Shown: positions 1 to 11,458, counted from the stretch's first letter. The stretch is 64,000 nucleotides of DNA from Diadophis punctatus similis (GCA_023053685.1 JALIGW010000058.1:687001-751000); one strand, 5' to 3'. Notes: generated from the letters alone by a model not told the origin. A program made the numbers and translations.

Positions 1-541
1 CCCCTTTGAGCCCATCCCTTGGAGTCTTCTGCTGGTGGGCCAGTTGGGGCCATTCCTGTCGGCAGGAGAACCACCTTGGAAGGACAGCGCCACGCCTTCA
101 GGCACCCTGTTTGTCTGAGTGGGGTTCTGAGTGCAAGTGCTTGTTATGGGGCTGGGCTTAGGGAACGTCTCCTTCAAAATGAATCTGCCCCCATTCAAGA
201 GGACAGCGAGTGGCTGCCTCATCCTCCCCCTCCTCTGCTTCCCTCAGGATGGCAGTCTGACCAGCATGGTGCCGTTTTGTCCACGTTTTCTATGCTGCAG
301 ATGATTTAGTGAAATTTATAGCTTTGGGTGGTTTACTGGTTTTTAATGAACGTGCTCAATTCTGCCCTCGGGATGATTACAAACACTGCAGAAAATGTAC
401 GCCGAAGACCCCCCTGGGCAGAAGGGCACTTGGCCTGCTCAATAGGGCCTACTCTCTCCCCCACCTGCACCCACACCCGCCCCCTTGGTTTGCCTTCAGG
501 CGGTGCTGGCTTTGGCGCTAGTGTTGGCCTCTCCGTTTCAG
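1..541. other. ACOT8 intron (partial), no exon recognised
   Basis: This is the sequence upstream of the first recognisable ACOT8 exon. I found no match to the preceding ACOT8 exon, so the earlier exons are probably outside the window. It ends in a good acceptor, with the AG at 540-541. Open frames here carry no recognisable protein. Confidence 0.5.
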
Positions 542-962
542 GCGAATGCGACATGAAGCTGCATTGTTGTGTGGCCGCGTACATCTCGGACTACGCGTTC
601 CTGCGGACGGCCCTGTTGCCGCACCAGCACCACAGAGTGAAGTTCATGGTCTCTCTCGATCACACCATGTGGTTCCACGCGCCCTTCAGAGCCGACCAGT
701 GGATGCTGTACGAGTGCGAGAGCCCCTGGGCCGGTAAGCCCCTCTGCCAGCCTGCGAGGGGGGTGGGCAGGGCAGGAGAGACTCCAAAGCAGCAGGAGGC
801 TGCAACTTCTCCATTCTCCTCCTCCTCCTCCCCTCCACAGGTGGCAGCCGGGGCTTGGTGCAGGGCCGCCTGTGGCGCAGAGATGGCGTGTTGGCGGTCA
901 GCTGTGCCCAGGAAGGAGTAATCCGCGTGCAGGAAGAGCAACCGGCCTCCAGCAAGCTGTAG
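542..962 (+). CDS. ACOT8: Acyl-CoA thioesterase 8, last two coding exons (5' part outside window)
   Basis: Peroxisomal acyl-CoA thioesterase, which hydrolyses acyl-CoAs to free acid and CoA. Two exons are visible: 542-733 (acceptor AG at 540-541, donor GT at 734) and 841-962 (acceptor AG at 839-840, stop TAG at 960-962). They join in phase and encode the C-terminal hotdog half. The run DMKLHCCVAAYISDYAFL and the motif MVSLDHTMWFHAPFRADQW are strongly ACOT8-like. The protein ends in Ser-Lys-Leu, the type 1 peroxisomal targeting signal, which independently supports the frame and the end. The first codon is split with an upstream exon (Gly, phase 2 remainder), so the gene is truncated only by the window edge. 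It lies tail to tail with SNX21, as in mammals. Substitutions relative to the mammalian protein are minor and no break is seen. Identification is by recognition of the family sequence. Confidence 0.95.
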
Positions 963-1141
963 CACTGGGTTCCCCCCCCCATCGGTACTTCTCTCCTAAG
1001 GGGAGCCCTCCCCTCCCTCCCTCCCTCTTGCACTGGCCAAGTCTTCGGTGGGTGACGGTCGCTTACAAGGACCCCCGTAACCGCTGGAGGTAGCACTTAC
1101 AGATGGAAGCACTGGCACCCCACTTTCCTTGGGCATATTAA

Positions 1142-1147
1142 TTTATT
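1142..1147 (-). terminator. Probable SNX21 polyadenylation signal, inside the ACOT8 3' UTR
   Basis: TTTATT on the + strand reads AATAAA on the minus strand. I see no closer minus-strand hexamer between here and the SNX21 stop at 1628. If it is used, the SNX21 3' UTR is about 480 bases long and overlaps the ACOT8 3' UTR. Confidence 0.5.
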
Positions 1148-1175
1148 ACAGACCGGCTTCTGTTCCCCGACTGTT

Positions 1176-1181
1176 AATAAA
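1176..1181 (+). terminator. ACOT8 polyadenylation signal
   Basis: AATAAA lies 214 bases after the ACOT8 stop codon. It is the first canonical hexamer on this strand. Confidence 0.7.
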
Positions 1182-1627
1182 GGGAGTAAAGCTTCCCACA
1201 CAGCTCTGGTTTCTGCAGGAGAGGAAGACGATCCTGTGGCTCCACCCGAATCAATGCTGGAGGGGAGAGCTGTCCACTGCTCAGGCTGCGGCCCGGAGTC
1301 CCGCCTTTGGCAGCGCCTAACGGCTTCCCCTCATCTAGCGAGAATAGCCTGTGGGGAGCCTCTCGGGAGGGCCCTCCGCCGCCCCTCTGCCAGATGCTCT
1401 TGTCACCCCAACATGGCCGTTGTCATCACCTCACTTTCTTGGAAGGATTTGGAGGATTGTGGGTCTGAGTCCCAGAAGCCTCTCCTGAACGGGCCAGCCA
1501 GCTTAGTCCGGCTGCCGGGCAAGCAGAGACGCAGAGCTCACAAGAGCAAGATGGCACTGACTCTTGCTGCTGGCCTCGCGGACGCCCCCCTGCTTCTCAT
1601 CTGGTGCCCCCACTTCCTGGCAGCCCC

Positions 1628-3791
1628 TCAGGGCAGCGTCTGTTTGAGCAGCAGCTCCTTCAAAGTGGGGGTCGGCTCTCTGCCCTCCCCTGATTCCTGC
1701 AGGCCACTCAGACGGGTCTCCGCCTGCTGCTTGTCCTTGCCCAGCACCCAGGCCAGGTGGACGTGGGTCTGCAGGAGGGCAGCCAGGAGGGGGTGGCTCT
1801 CCTGGCCCTCCAGCTGCTGCAGGGCCTGCTGGCAGGCCTCGTGGGCCTCTCCCCACTGCTCCAGCTCTTGGTGGCAGACGGTCAGGCCGGCCAGCGTCAG
1901 CAAGAAATGCCCCGAGCGGCAGGCACCCAGTTTCTCCTGCAGCCGCTGCGAGGTCATCCAGGCGGCCAAGGCCTGGGGGTAGAGGCCCCTGCCGGTCAAG
2001 CCCTGCGCCCCCTGCAGGCTGTCCAGGAAGAAAAATTCCAGGAAGGCGGCCGAGCGGCGGATCTCAGGCGAGGCGTGCAGGCGGGAGAGGAACTGTTCGA
2101 ACGCTCGGCTGCGCTTGGCAATGGTCGCGGGGGTGAAGTTGTGCCACAGCTGCTTCCGGGGGAAAGAGACCCCCACCATGTCTCTGCTGAAGTGGCGGCG
2201 CAGGCGTCGGTTCAGCCGCTCAAAGTCAGAGTAGCAGCGGGCGACGGTGGCAGGCGTCTGGTCAAACTGCCCTGCCCGGATCAGGTAGATGGTGTAGAGC
2301 TGGGTGCCAAGGGACAAACAGGTGAGGGGGGAGGGAGAAGCAGCTGCCCAGCCCAGCATGCTCCCCGCCCCGCCCCCCCACAGCACAGCCTGTTGACCCT
2401 CCCACTGGCAGCCTTCCTATGGAGAGTCCTGGGGGCAGGCGAAGCAGCTCCTGCCCCTCCTAAGAGAATTACCTCTTCTGAGCCCGGAGTGCCCAAAGCA
2501 GCAGCAGAAGGAAAAAGACAACAGTCAAAACCAGCTGCCCCCCAGCCCCCCCCAACCCTGCTGAAAGGTTTGGGCAGCCCCCTTTGGGGAGAAGAGACAG
2601 CTGAGATTATGGGAAACAGGGTGGGCTCTGTCCTTCCAATACCTTGGGGTCCTGCATCTTGCTTTGGGCTGGCCTTCCTTGGGGGGAAAGCAGGAACGCC
2701 CTGCACCCCACTTCCTTGCAACCAGGGCCAGAGGGCTCCTTCCCGGTCCCCTTCTTGGGCCCCCCTTCACTCACCACGTGCTTGGAGTTGCGCTCGCTGA
2801 CCACGCTGGCGCTGGTGACCTCGAACAGGAGGCGTTGGGGCACGAGGCTTCCCCGCGATTTCCGCCAGAACTCCTGCAACTGGCGGGTGAGCAGGTGGCT
2901 GCCCCTTTGCTCTGCCAGGGGGGAGCCGGACTCTAAACCAGAGGGGGTGAGGAGAGAGAGCAACAGGTGAGCCTGTGGGGGTTGGGCTGTGGAGCCCCTG
3001 GGCTGGCAGAGGAGCCCAAGGATCTGGAGGGGAGAAAGCCCTTCCCTCCCCAGAACATGGGGGGTTATCCAGAACAAACTTCCTGACAGCGAGGACAATT
3101 AACCAGGGAAACCTCCAGAAGTTGTGGGGGCTGCATCACTGGAGGTTTTTAAGAAGAGACTGGACAGCCATTTGTCTGAAATGGAATAGGGCCTCCTGGC
3201 TTGAGAAGGGGGCTGGACTAGAAGACCTCCAAAGTCCCTGCCAGCTCTATTCTGAATTGAATTGCATTTCTACTGGAGTGGAGGAGCTGCTTGGATCTCC
3301 CCTTCTAAACCAGGAACTGGGAATTTTTACCTAATTCAGGGTGTCCCATTTATGGCCGATGTTGCTCTCCACATATAAACCTTGGTAATCTGGATCACCC
3401 TGGCTCAGCTCCCCGTGGCTGAGTATTGGATGAGCACATTCACTCAGCTGCGTACCTGCCCCCCCTCCCCGCCCCGGTTTCGCGCCGTACCTCCGACCTC
3501 CGACGCATCTCCGGGAAGGTCCAGATCCAAGAGGGGCCCCCGTTTTCCTTCGTCGCTGCCGAGCCGGGATCCCCGCTCGCAGTCCCCCTCCTCTTCCTCC
3601 TCCTCCTCCTCATTGCTGCTGAAGCTGAGGGTGCCGCTGAGGCGCGTGGCCAGGCCCTCCGTGTCGTCGTCCAGCTCCGAGCTTTCCGGACAGTCCTCGG
3701 CCCCGGCGCAGCCCCCGGCCGGCCCCTCCGCCTCCCCCTCCCCGCTCCCGGCCAGCGCGTGCCGCAGCCGGTGCAGAAGGCGGGAGGCCAT
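1628..3791 (-). CDS. SNX21: Sorting nexin 21, complete in three coding exons
   Basis: PX-domain sorting nexin of the SNX20/SNX21 group, which acts on early endosomal membranes. Coding exons (minus strand) are 3791-3491, 2932-2775 and 2299-1628. All have GT/AG borders and the phases close to 376 aa, close to the mammalian length. The start is the ATG at 3791, because MASRLLHRLRHALAG matches the family N-terminus; an in-frame ATG at 4031 only adds low-complexity GC-rich sequence. Order: acidic N-terminus with an eight-Glu run, a linker with FWRKSRG, the PX domain (from about LLFEVTSASVV through FPRKQL to AFEQFL), then the C-terminal helical PXB region containing LTLAGLTVCHQELEQWGEAH. One oddity is that the PX basic motif reads ARCYSDF where relatives have RRYSDF. 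Intron 1 holds a CR1 fragment. The promoter is a CpG island. Confidence 0.95.
3060..3265 (+). repeat. CR1 LINE 3' end in SNX21 intron 1
   Basis: This is the tail of CR1 ORF2 plus the 3' UTR, with landmark phrases GACTGGACAGCCATTTGTCT and GGACTAGAAGACCTCCAA. It is 5'-truncated. Confidence 0.85.
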
Positions 3792-4650
3792 CCTGGGGCC
3801 CGGGAGAGGAAGCGGGGAGGCCCTCCGCGCCGCCTCCAGCTGGGGGTCCCGGCGGGGGATGCTGCGCTGCCCAGCCCGTCCGCCCCGGGCCCGGCTTAGG
3901 AAAGGGGCCGCGGCTGGGCGGCTCGGCTCTCTCGCTGCCCGCGGGGCTTTAGGGGCGAAGGGCCGGCGGCACAGCGCGACCCCCGCCTGGCCGCCCCTTC
4001 TCCCCGAGGGCCGGACGGCCTGGCTGCTCACCTGCCCGGAGGAGCCGCTGGCCGGGCTGGGCTGCTCACCTGCGAGGGCCCGCCCTGCCCGCCTCGAGCC
4101 CCGGCGACGTTGGCGAGCGCTCCCCGGGGACGGCGCCGGCCGCCTCCTCCGCCGTTATCCCGGCCAAGCGCCGCCCCGCCGCCCCGCTCCTCCTCCTCTC
4201 GCCACCGCGGCTCCGGCCACGGGCCGCCTGCGCGCAGCCGACGGGGCTGGCGGCCAGAAACAGGGTTCGGGTCTCCCCGGGAAGCGGCCTCCCTGCCGGG
4301 CGGGCTCCGGGGCACAAGCCCGGCCGTCCTCCGCCGCTCCCCGGAGCCCCGAGCCGTCCTCTCCCCGCCCGCCACCCCCGGCCTTCTTTAGCCGCGCGCC
4401 CAGCGGAGATGCTCGGCACAGGAGCGCGCCCGTTCTCGCTTTGCCTTCAATGGAAGAAGCGGGTCCGGGAGGGGGGAGAGGGGCGCCAGTGGAAGGGCGG
4501 GCGGGGGGCGCGCGCCAGGGGGCGGGCTGCTCCGACCCGGCGGCCCCTCTGCCTGATCCAGATCGGCTGGGCAGCCGCTCTCCTGGAGAGCGAGAGGCTG
4601 CCAAGAAGCGGGTTGCAGCTTCCAGCACCGGGGTGCTCGACCTTGGCAGC
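3480..4650. promoter_or_regulatory. CpG island, SNX21 promoter and first exon
   Basis: Dense CG dinucleotides and very high GC content cover the first coding exon and about 850 bases upstream of the SNX21 start. Long open frames on both strands here arise from base composition and are not genes. Confidence 0.8.
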
Positions 4651-4688
4651 TTCGACTCCCGGAATATTTTACTTTATTTATTTAATTA

Positions 4689-5085
4689 CAGGTAGTCCTC
4701 GACTTACAACGGTTCATTTAGGGACCGATGAAAGTTACAATGGCCCTGGAAAAAGAGATGACAATTTTTTCACACTTACAACCTTTATAGCATCTCCACC
4801 ACGCTCATGAGATCCAAATTCAGGTGCTTGGCAACTGGCTCATATTTATGACGGTCACAGTGTCCTGGGGTCATGTGATTCCCGTTTTGTGACCTTCTGA
4901 CAAGCAAAGTCAAGGAGGAAGCCAGAGTCACTTAACAACAAGGTTACTCACTTAACAGCTTCAGTGATTCGCTTAACAATTGTGACAAGAAAAGCCATAA
5001 ACTGGGGTAAAACTCACTTAACAACTGTCTCGCTTAGCAACAGAGATTTTGGGCTCAATTGTGGTCGTAAGTCGAGGACTACCTG
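4689..5085 (+). mobile_element. TA-flanked inverted-repeat element (Tigger/mariner-like MITE), copy 1
   Basis: The copy is 397 bp with terminal inverted repeats: it begins CAGGTAGTCCTCGACTTAC and ends in the reverse complement of that. TA dinucleotides lie directly outside both ends (4687-4688 and 5086-5087), the target duplication of Tc1/mariner and pogo/Tigger elements. There is no open frame. At least six more copies lie in the window. Confidence 0.8.
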
Positions 5086-5162
5086 TATCCTTATTAACAT
5101 TTAGAAGAGTTCTAAGAGATTTGTTTGTAAAATTTATTAGCTCCCCCATCTTGTCTATGGTA

Positions 5163-5990
5163 ATTAGAATAGAATAGAATAACAAAGTTGGAAGGGACCT
5201 TGGAGGTCTTCTAGTCCAACCCCCTGCTTAGGCAGGAAGCCCTACACCACTTCAGACAAATGGTTATCCAACATCATCTTAAAAACTTCCAGTGTTGGAG
5301 CATTCACAACTTCTGGAGGCAAATTGTTCCACTGATTAATTGTTCTAACTGTCAGGAAATTTCTCCTTAGTTCTAGGTTGCTTCTCTCCTTGATTAGTTT
5401 CCATCCATTGCTTCTTGTCCTGCCCCCAGGTGCCTTGGAGAATAGTTTGACCCCCTCCTCTTTGGGGCAGCCCCTGAAATATTGGAAGACTGCTATCATG
5501 TCTCCCCTGGTCCTTCTTTTCATTAAACTAGACATGCCCAGTTCCTGCAACCGCTCTTCATATGTTTTAGCCTCCAGTCTCCTAATCATCTTTGTTGCTC
5601 TTCTCTGCACTCTTTCCAGAGTCTCAACATCCTTTTTGCATCATGGCGACCAAAACTGAATGCAGTATTCCAAGTGTGGCCTTACCAAGGCATTATAAAG
5701 TGGTATTAACACTTCGCGTGATCTTGATTCTATCCCTCTGTTTATGCAGCCTAGAACTGTGTTGGCTTTTTTGGCAGCTGCTGCACACTGCTGGCTCATA
5801 TTTAAATGGTTGTCCACTAGGACTCCAAGGTCCCTCTCACAGTTACTACTGTTGAGCAAGGTACCACATATGCTGTACCTGTGCATTTTGTTTTTCTTGC
5901 CTAAATGTAGAACCTTACTTTTTTCACCATTGAATTTCATTTTGTTAGATAGTGCCCAATGTTCAAGTCTGCTCAAGTCTTATTTTATTC
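5163..5990 (-). repeat. CR1 LINE, 3' half of ORF2 and tail
   Basis: Two minus-strand open pieces encode the C-terminal part of a CR1 reverse transcriptase (SKVLHLGKKNK, RDLGVLVDNHLNMSQQC, then the LFSKAPGGRTRSNGWKL tail domain). They are out of frame with each other. The 3' end meets a short (AATAG)n run at 5163-5182, typical of snake CR1 tails. Confidence 0.85.
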
Positions 5991-6274
5991 CTTTATTTTA
6001 TTAATCCAAGGGATAAAGCCACTCATCTCACCCAATTCCATCCAGCACAAAGTTCACCCATCTTCAAGCTGCCAAGGTAGGAACTTTCCTTTAGCAGTTT
6101 TGTCGCTTACAAAGGTAGACCCATCCCAGTTTTTCCCTAAAAGCTCATCTCTGGAAATTTATTTATTTATGAAAATGTATATGGCTGCCCAGTTTGCTCT
6201 CAGTGACTCAGTGACTCAGCTTACAAAGAAATTGGACTCAGTTGCAGCCTAAATGCTCCATTCGCGTTCCTACT

Positions 6275-6530
6275 TGACCATTGATTGAGACTTTGAAAAA
6301 AGTGCAGGGAAGAGCAACTAGGATGATTAAAGGCCTGGAGACATCACAGTATGGAGAAGGGTTGCAGGAATTGGGTATGGCTAGTGTAGAGAAGAGAAGG
6401 ACCAGGGAGGACATGATAGCAGCATTCCAGTATTTGAGGGGCTGCCACAAAGAAGAGTGGGGGGGGCAACCTATTCTCCAAAGCACCTGAAGGCAGGACA
6501 AGAAGCAATGGATGGAAACTAATCGAGGAT
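6275..6530 (+). repeat. CR1 LINE 3' fragment
   Basis: Carries the CR1 ORF2 tail (RATRMIKGLETSQYGEGLQE and [19 protein letters not shown]). It is truncated at both ends. Confidence 0.8.
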
Positions 6531-6534
6531 TAGA

Positions 6535-6579
6535 TTACAGATTAACAGAGTTGGAAGGGACCTTGTAGGTCATCTAGTC
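6535..6579 (-). repeat. CR1 LINE 3' tip interrupted by the hAT element
   Basis: This short minus-strand CR1 end stops at CATCTAGTC, exactly where the hAT terminal repeat begins. Confidence 0.7.
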
Positions 6580-8909
6580 CAGTGGTCCCCAACCTTTTTA
6601 TTGCCGTGGACCGGTCAACATTTGATAATTTTTCCGCCGCCCACTGGGGGGTGTTTGCGGCGTCGCGTTGATTATTAAATCAAAACAATCTCAAATATAA
6701 ACAATTTTAATTTAATTGTATTTAAACATGGCATCAAAATAAAATACAGTTACAACAAAATTAATATAACTTAATTTAACATTTTAACTCTCTGGATTCT
6801 AGTGACTAGAACGCTAAATCAATGAGAACCCTGAGCTTGTTTCTCTGCAACGAGACGGTTCCATCTGGGGATAATAGGAGACAATGACACCCGAAGTGTC
6901 TTGCTTATGTCCAGTTTATTCCTTTGTTTTGTTTTGGTTGCAGTCACTGCAGAAAACCCCGCTTCACAAAGATAGGAAGTCGGAAATGGCAATAGGGATT
7001 TAAGTGCTGTGGTGGCAATCTCAGGGTATTCTGCCATGACTTTAATCCAGAACACCGGCAGAGTTGTATTCTCAAACATAGTTTTAAGGCCACCGTCATT
7101 TGCAATCTCCAGCAGTTGATCTTCTTCTTGTATAGACATGCTAGATTCACCTGGTTTGTTGACAAATGGGTCGCGGATCCATTCCTTACCAGTTCGTGGG
7201 TCTTTTGTGGTTGGGAAGTAGCGCTCGAACTCTTTTGAAAACAAAGACAGGTGATCCTGCACCAACTGGGAGAATGAAGGCTCAGGCTCAGTCTCTCCTA
7301 AAATCCCCGCTAATGTCTGAAACATGTCCAAAATGCCTCTGTTCACGCGCCGTCCCCACAACTCCAGTTTGGCTTTAAATGCAGCTGCTTTGTCTGCCAA
7401 CTTGAAAACAGTTGTCATTTTCCCCTGAAGGGACAGATTGAGTTCATTGAGCAGGCTGAATATGTCACACAGGTAAGCCAATTTTGCCACCCATACTTTG
7501 TCACTGAAATGTGCTGCCAGCGGTGAATTCTTTTCTGAGAGAAATCTTTGCAATGGCTCTCATAATTCAAAAACTCTGTTTAGCGATTTACCTCTGGATA
7601 ACCATCTTATTTCTGTGCATAAGAGAAGGCATCTGTGCTCTGCTTCCATCTCCTCACAAAGCTGCTCAAACAGGCGCGAGTTAAGGGCGTGTACTTTGAT
7701 GTGGTTAATAACTTTAACAACATCAAGCAATACACTGTTCAATTCTGGCACATTTTTCGGCTTGCCAGCATTTCCCTGTGAATGATACAATGCGTAGATT
7801 CACTCTCAGCTGCAACCTCCTTAATCCGAGCAGTTAAACCGGACAGTCGTCCGGTCATGGCAGCAGCTCCGTCTGTGCATATGCCAACACAAAACGACCA
7901 TTTTAGTTTTCCTGATATATAACCATCCAGTGACTTGAACAGTTCTGCTCTTGTGGTGTTGGTTGTCAAAGATAGTGCACATAACAAATCCTCATACACA
8001 TCCTCCTGATAAAGATATCACACATAAACAAGTAGTATTGCCTTGTTGTCAATATCTGTAGATTCGTCAACCTGGAGTGCGTACCATGGTGATGTATTAA
8101 TCCTCTGTAACAATTGTGTCTCAATGTCTTCGGCTATTTCCTCAATACGCCTAGTCACAGTGCTAGCCGACAAAGGCACATGTGCTATCTTTTTCACAGC
8201 AGCCTCTCCTAGAAGTTCACGGCAAATGTCTTTAGTGGAGGGCAAGATCAATTCTTCACCAATAGTGAATGGCTTTTTAGCCTTAGCAATACGGTTAGCC
8301 ACCAAATATGATGCTCTCAGTGCATTCACATTTATTGACGTGGTGGCCCTCAGAAATGTCTTCTGTCCTTCATGTTCCCTTTTTTTCTTTCAAAATATTC
8401 CAGGGGCTTGTCTTTTAGTCCAGGGTGTTTGGCATTCAAGTGGCGAAGCAGTTTTGAAGGTTTCATTGCCTCATTAGAGAGGCGTTCGCCGCAAACTATG
8501 CAGAGTGGGGTTGGTGCATGGGAATCACCTGTCCCGATAAATCCATATTTCAAGTAGGACTCATGGTATTGTCTGTTAAAAGTTTTGTACATGTCTTCTG
8601 CGGGATTGTGTGGCTATGTGTTGGAGTCCCCTTTACCTGCTGCACCGCAGACAGGCCCTCCTGTACACGTTACTTTCAATACTGATGAGCCGCGCACAGA
8701 AGCCCCGCCCCCACGCTGATCAGCTGGGCCGGGGCACGTCGGCAGACGCAGGAGTCCCGTCCCTGCGCTTATTATCGGGACTCGCAGGACTCGCAAAAGT
8801 CACAGGACCCGCCGCCGCCGCTGCACAGAAGACGCAATAGCAGGGCAGCCCGGTACCATTTTTTCTGTGGACCGGTACCGGGCCGCGGACCGGGGGTTGG
8901 GGACCACTG
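6580..8909 (-). mobile_element. Near-complete but inactivated hAT DNA transposon
   Basis: A 2330-bp element bounded by inverted repeats: CAGTGGTCCCCAACC at 6580 and its complement ending at 8909. Flanks are ATCTAGTC on the left and CTCTAGAG on the right, sharing only the TCTAG core of an 8-bp duplication. Minus-strand transposase pieces lie in order: a BED-type zinc finger (about 8350-8592, CIVCGERL then LLRHLNAKH), a catalytic region with VDESTDI (8018-8329), CTDGAAAMTG (7739-7999), a middle piece (7560-7790) and the C-terminal dimerisation region with LCEAGFSAV (6819-7553). Frameshifts and stops separate the pieces, so the copy cannot make transposase. The protein resembles Charlie/Buster-type transposases, the family behind domesticated ZBED and GTF2IRD2 proteins. 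Nothing suggests domestication here. Confidence 0.9.
6819..8592 (-). pseudogene. hAT transposase remnant with BED finger, several frameshifts
   Basis: This is the coding part of the hAT element at 6580-8909. Five open minus-strand pieces (8592-8350, 8329-8018, 7999-7739, 7790-7560, 7553-6819) follow the normal order of one transposase, but lie in different frames or are cut by stops. The 244-codon C-terminal piece is the longest. No single start can express the whole protein. Confidence 0.85.
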
Positions 8910-8910
8910 C

Positions 8911-9602
8911 TCTAGAGAGAGTGCAGAGAAGAGCAACACAGATGATTAGGGGACTGGGAGTCTAAAACATAGGAAGAACGGTTGCATGGCTAAGAGCGTC
9001 TAATAAATAAATGGCTAGTTTAGTGAAAAGAAAGACCAGGGGTGACATAGCAATAGCAATAGCACTTAGACTTATATACCGCTTCATAGTGCTTTACAGC
9101 ACTCTCTAAGCGGTTTACAGAGTTCAGCATAATTGCCCCCAACAATCTCATTTTACCGACCTCGGAAGGATGGAAGGCTGAGTCAACCTTGAGCCTGGTG
9201 AGATTTGAACAGCTGAACTGCTGAACTAGCAGTCACTGAAGTAGGTTGCAGTGTTGCTTTTAACCACTGCGCCACCTCGACATGATAGCAGTGTCTCAAT
9301 ATCTGAGGGCTGCCACAAAGACGAGGAGGTGAACTTATTTTCCAAAGCACCAGAAGGCAAGAGAAGAAACAAAGGATGGAAACTAATCAAGGAGAGAAAC
9401 GTTCTGGAACTAAGGAGGAATTTCCTGACAGTAAAAAGAATTAACCAGTGGAACGACTTGCCTCCAGAGGTTGTGGGTGGCTCCATCACTGGAGGTTTTT
9501 AAGAAGAGACTGGACAGCCATTTGTCTGAAATGGTGTAGGGCCTCCTGCTTGAGCAGGGGGTTGGACTAGAAGACCTCTAAGGTCCCTTCCAACTCTTAT
9601 TC
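8911..9602 (+). repeat. CR1 LINE 3' region, split by a SINE
   Basis: CR1 ORF2 tail and 3' UTR. The two parts, 8911-9048 and 9279-9602, are separated by a minus-strand SINE flanked by GACAT repeats. The end reads GGACTAGAAGACCTCTAAGG followed by TCTTATTC. Confidence 0.8.
9049..9278 (-). repeat. Sauria-type tRNA-derived SINE inserted in CR1
   Basis: Read on the minus strand it has a tRNA-like head (GGCGCAGTGGTTAAAAGC), a B-box-like segment, the conserved body (GGCTCAAGGTTGACTCAGCC) and a tail ending AAGTGCTATTGCTATTGCTA. The direct repeat GACAT flanks it at 9044-9048 and 9279-9283. Confidence 0.8.
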
Positions 9603-10069
9603 TTTCAAAGGAACCTGGCCTTCTTCCAGATCAGCACAGTCTGCCCGAGAAGGTGGGCGAGCACCCAGGTGCCAACAGGCCAGCTGCAGAGCTGGGGGCA
9701 GAGGCTTTGGCACGCCGCCACGTAGAGCAGAAGCTCTGAGAGCACAAGAGCATTCCTGACCTACTTGAGGGGCCTTCAGCCCATCCGCCCCATGGATGAA
9801 GCCTTCTTCGGCTGGGTGGAAGCTTCCAGCTCCTTCGCTTGCAGCCCAGAGCTACTCTCAGCCAACTTTCCTTCCAGAAGATCCGCCCGTCCGGAGCTTT
9901 GCTGAGCCTCCACAGGACATTCCAGAGGGCAGCTGCTTGGATGCTTCCACCCTTCGCCCCAGGTAATACTTTCATCTTCCAACCGGAATATTTGCACCCT
10001 TTTATGCAGGGATTTCCACCACCTGAGCTTGGTTTGTTTCTTGCAGAGGATTCTTTACCCAAACGAGGC
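9603..10069. other. No gene recognised
   Basis: Unique-looking sequence with overlapping open frames on both strands and no recognisable domain, splice pattern or repeat family. Confidence 0.4.
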
Positions 10070-10172
10070 AACATCATGAGTCCTCATGACCACCCATGAC
10101 GTTCCCTAGTTTGCGTCACGAAATGTCTGCAAGAAAACAGCCGAGCACCAAGGACCCCACACTACTACTACT

Positions 10173-10222
<50 letters not shown>

Positions 10223-10290
10223 CCTTCTAGACCTGATGGTGTTCCCTAGTTGGGTCATGAAACATCACCAGGAGACGGTGAGTTCTAGTC
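10070..10290 (+). repeat. Two degraded copies of the GTTCCCTAGTT repeat around an (ACT)n tract
   Basis: Copies of the unit found in the 11.8-13.1 kb array begin near 10090 and 10236 (GTTCCCTAGTTGGGTCATGA). An (ACT)n microsatellite lies between them at about 10161-10220. Confidence 0.65.
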
Positions 10291-10875
10291 CTGCCTTAGC
10301 CAAGAAAGCCAATCACCAGGAGGTTGGGAGTTCTAGTCCCGCCTTAGGCACCAGTTGGTGCTAAATGTTGCATTTGCCTTCATTAGAAGTATTTGCATTG
10401 TTTTCAGGCCAATTTTCAGTTTTGTCTTCCTTGTTCCTGATTTCTGGGGTGTTAGACATTCTCCTCTTTTGAGTCACCCACAGATTGGTCAACATTAAAA
10501 CTATTGATAAAAAATACTGTGGGAAAATAATGTTTCTCTGCAGGGGGGCACACTTCCTCCTCCTCCTCCCTCCTTTCAAAGAATCAGGTGCTTGCCCCCC
10601 CTTTCTCCCCCCCAGCCTTGATCCTTCACCAGGAACTTAAAAGTGTGTGCAGTGCCTGATATAAACCCGGAATGTCTTTCCCTTTGCAAAGGGAAGTTTT
10701 GTCCTCCGATGGACAAGATGTTCTTTTTGATCCCAAACTGGCCAGTTCACAGAATTCAGAGCCCTCCCACTGGATGCTCTGATCTCTGGATTTAAGCCCT
10801 TTCCCAGACAACCTGGAGGGAAATTGCATCCCAGTGAAGCGGTGCCAGTACTTCTCCACTGCCAAAGCCCGAAAG

Positions 10876-11021
<146 letters not shown>

Positions 11022-11458
11022 GTTGGAAGGGACCTTGGAGGTCTTCTACTCCAACCCACTGCTTAGGCAGAAAACCCTTCACTACTTCAGACAAATGGTT
11101 ATCCAACACCTTCTTAAAAACTTCCAGTGTTGGAGCATTCACAACTTCTGGAGGCAAGCTGTTCCACTGGTTAATTGTTCTAACTGTCAGGAAACTTCTC
11201 CTTAGTTCTAAGTTGCTTCTCTCCTTGATTAGTTTCCACCTATTGCTTCTTGTTCTACCCTCAGGTGCTTTAGAGAATAGTTTGACTCCCTCTTCTTTGT
11301 GGCAACCCCTGAGATATTGGAAGACTGCTATCATGTCTCCCCTAGTCCTTCTTTTCATTAAACTAGACATACCCAGTTCCTGCAACCGTTCTTTGTATGT
11401 TTTAGCCTCCATCTTTGTTGCTCTTCCCTGCACTCTTTCTAAAGTATCAACATCCTTT
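11022..11458 (-). repeat. CR1 LINE 3' end
   Basis: Encodes the CR1 ORF2 tail (KERLQELGMSSLMKRRTRGD through NSLPPEVVNAPTLEVF) on the minus strand. The open frame extends through the microsatellite, which is not meaningful. Confidence 0.85.

Noticed and set aside
1757..2800. 347-codon plus-strand frame over SNX21
   Set aside because: Antisense of the SNX21 coding exons, with compositional lack of stops only.
3382..4695. 437-codon plus-strand open frame over the SNX21 CpG island
   Set aside because: Opposite strand of SNX21 exon 1 and its GC-rich promoter; composition explains the absence of stops and no domain is visible.
6819..8592. Domesticated hAT-derived host gene
   Set aside because: Terminal repeats are still present and the coding region has several frameshifts, so it is a decayed transposon.
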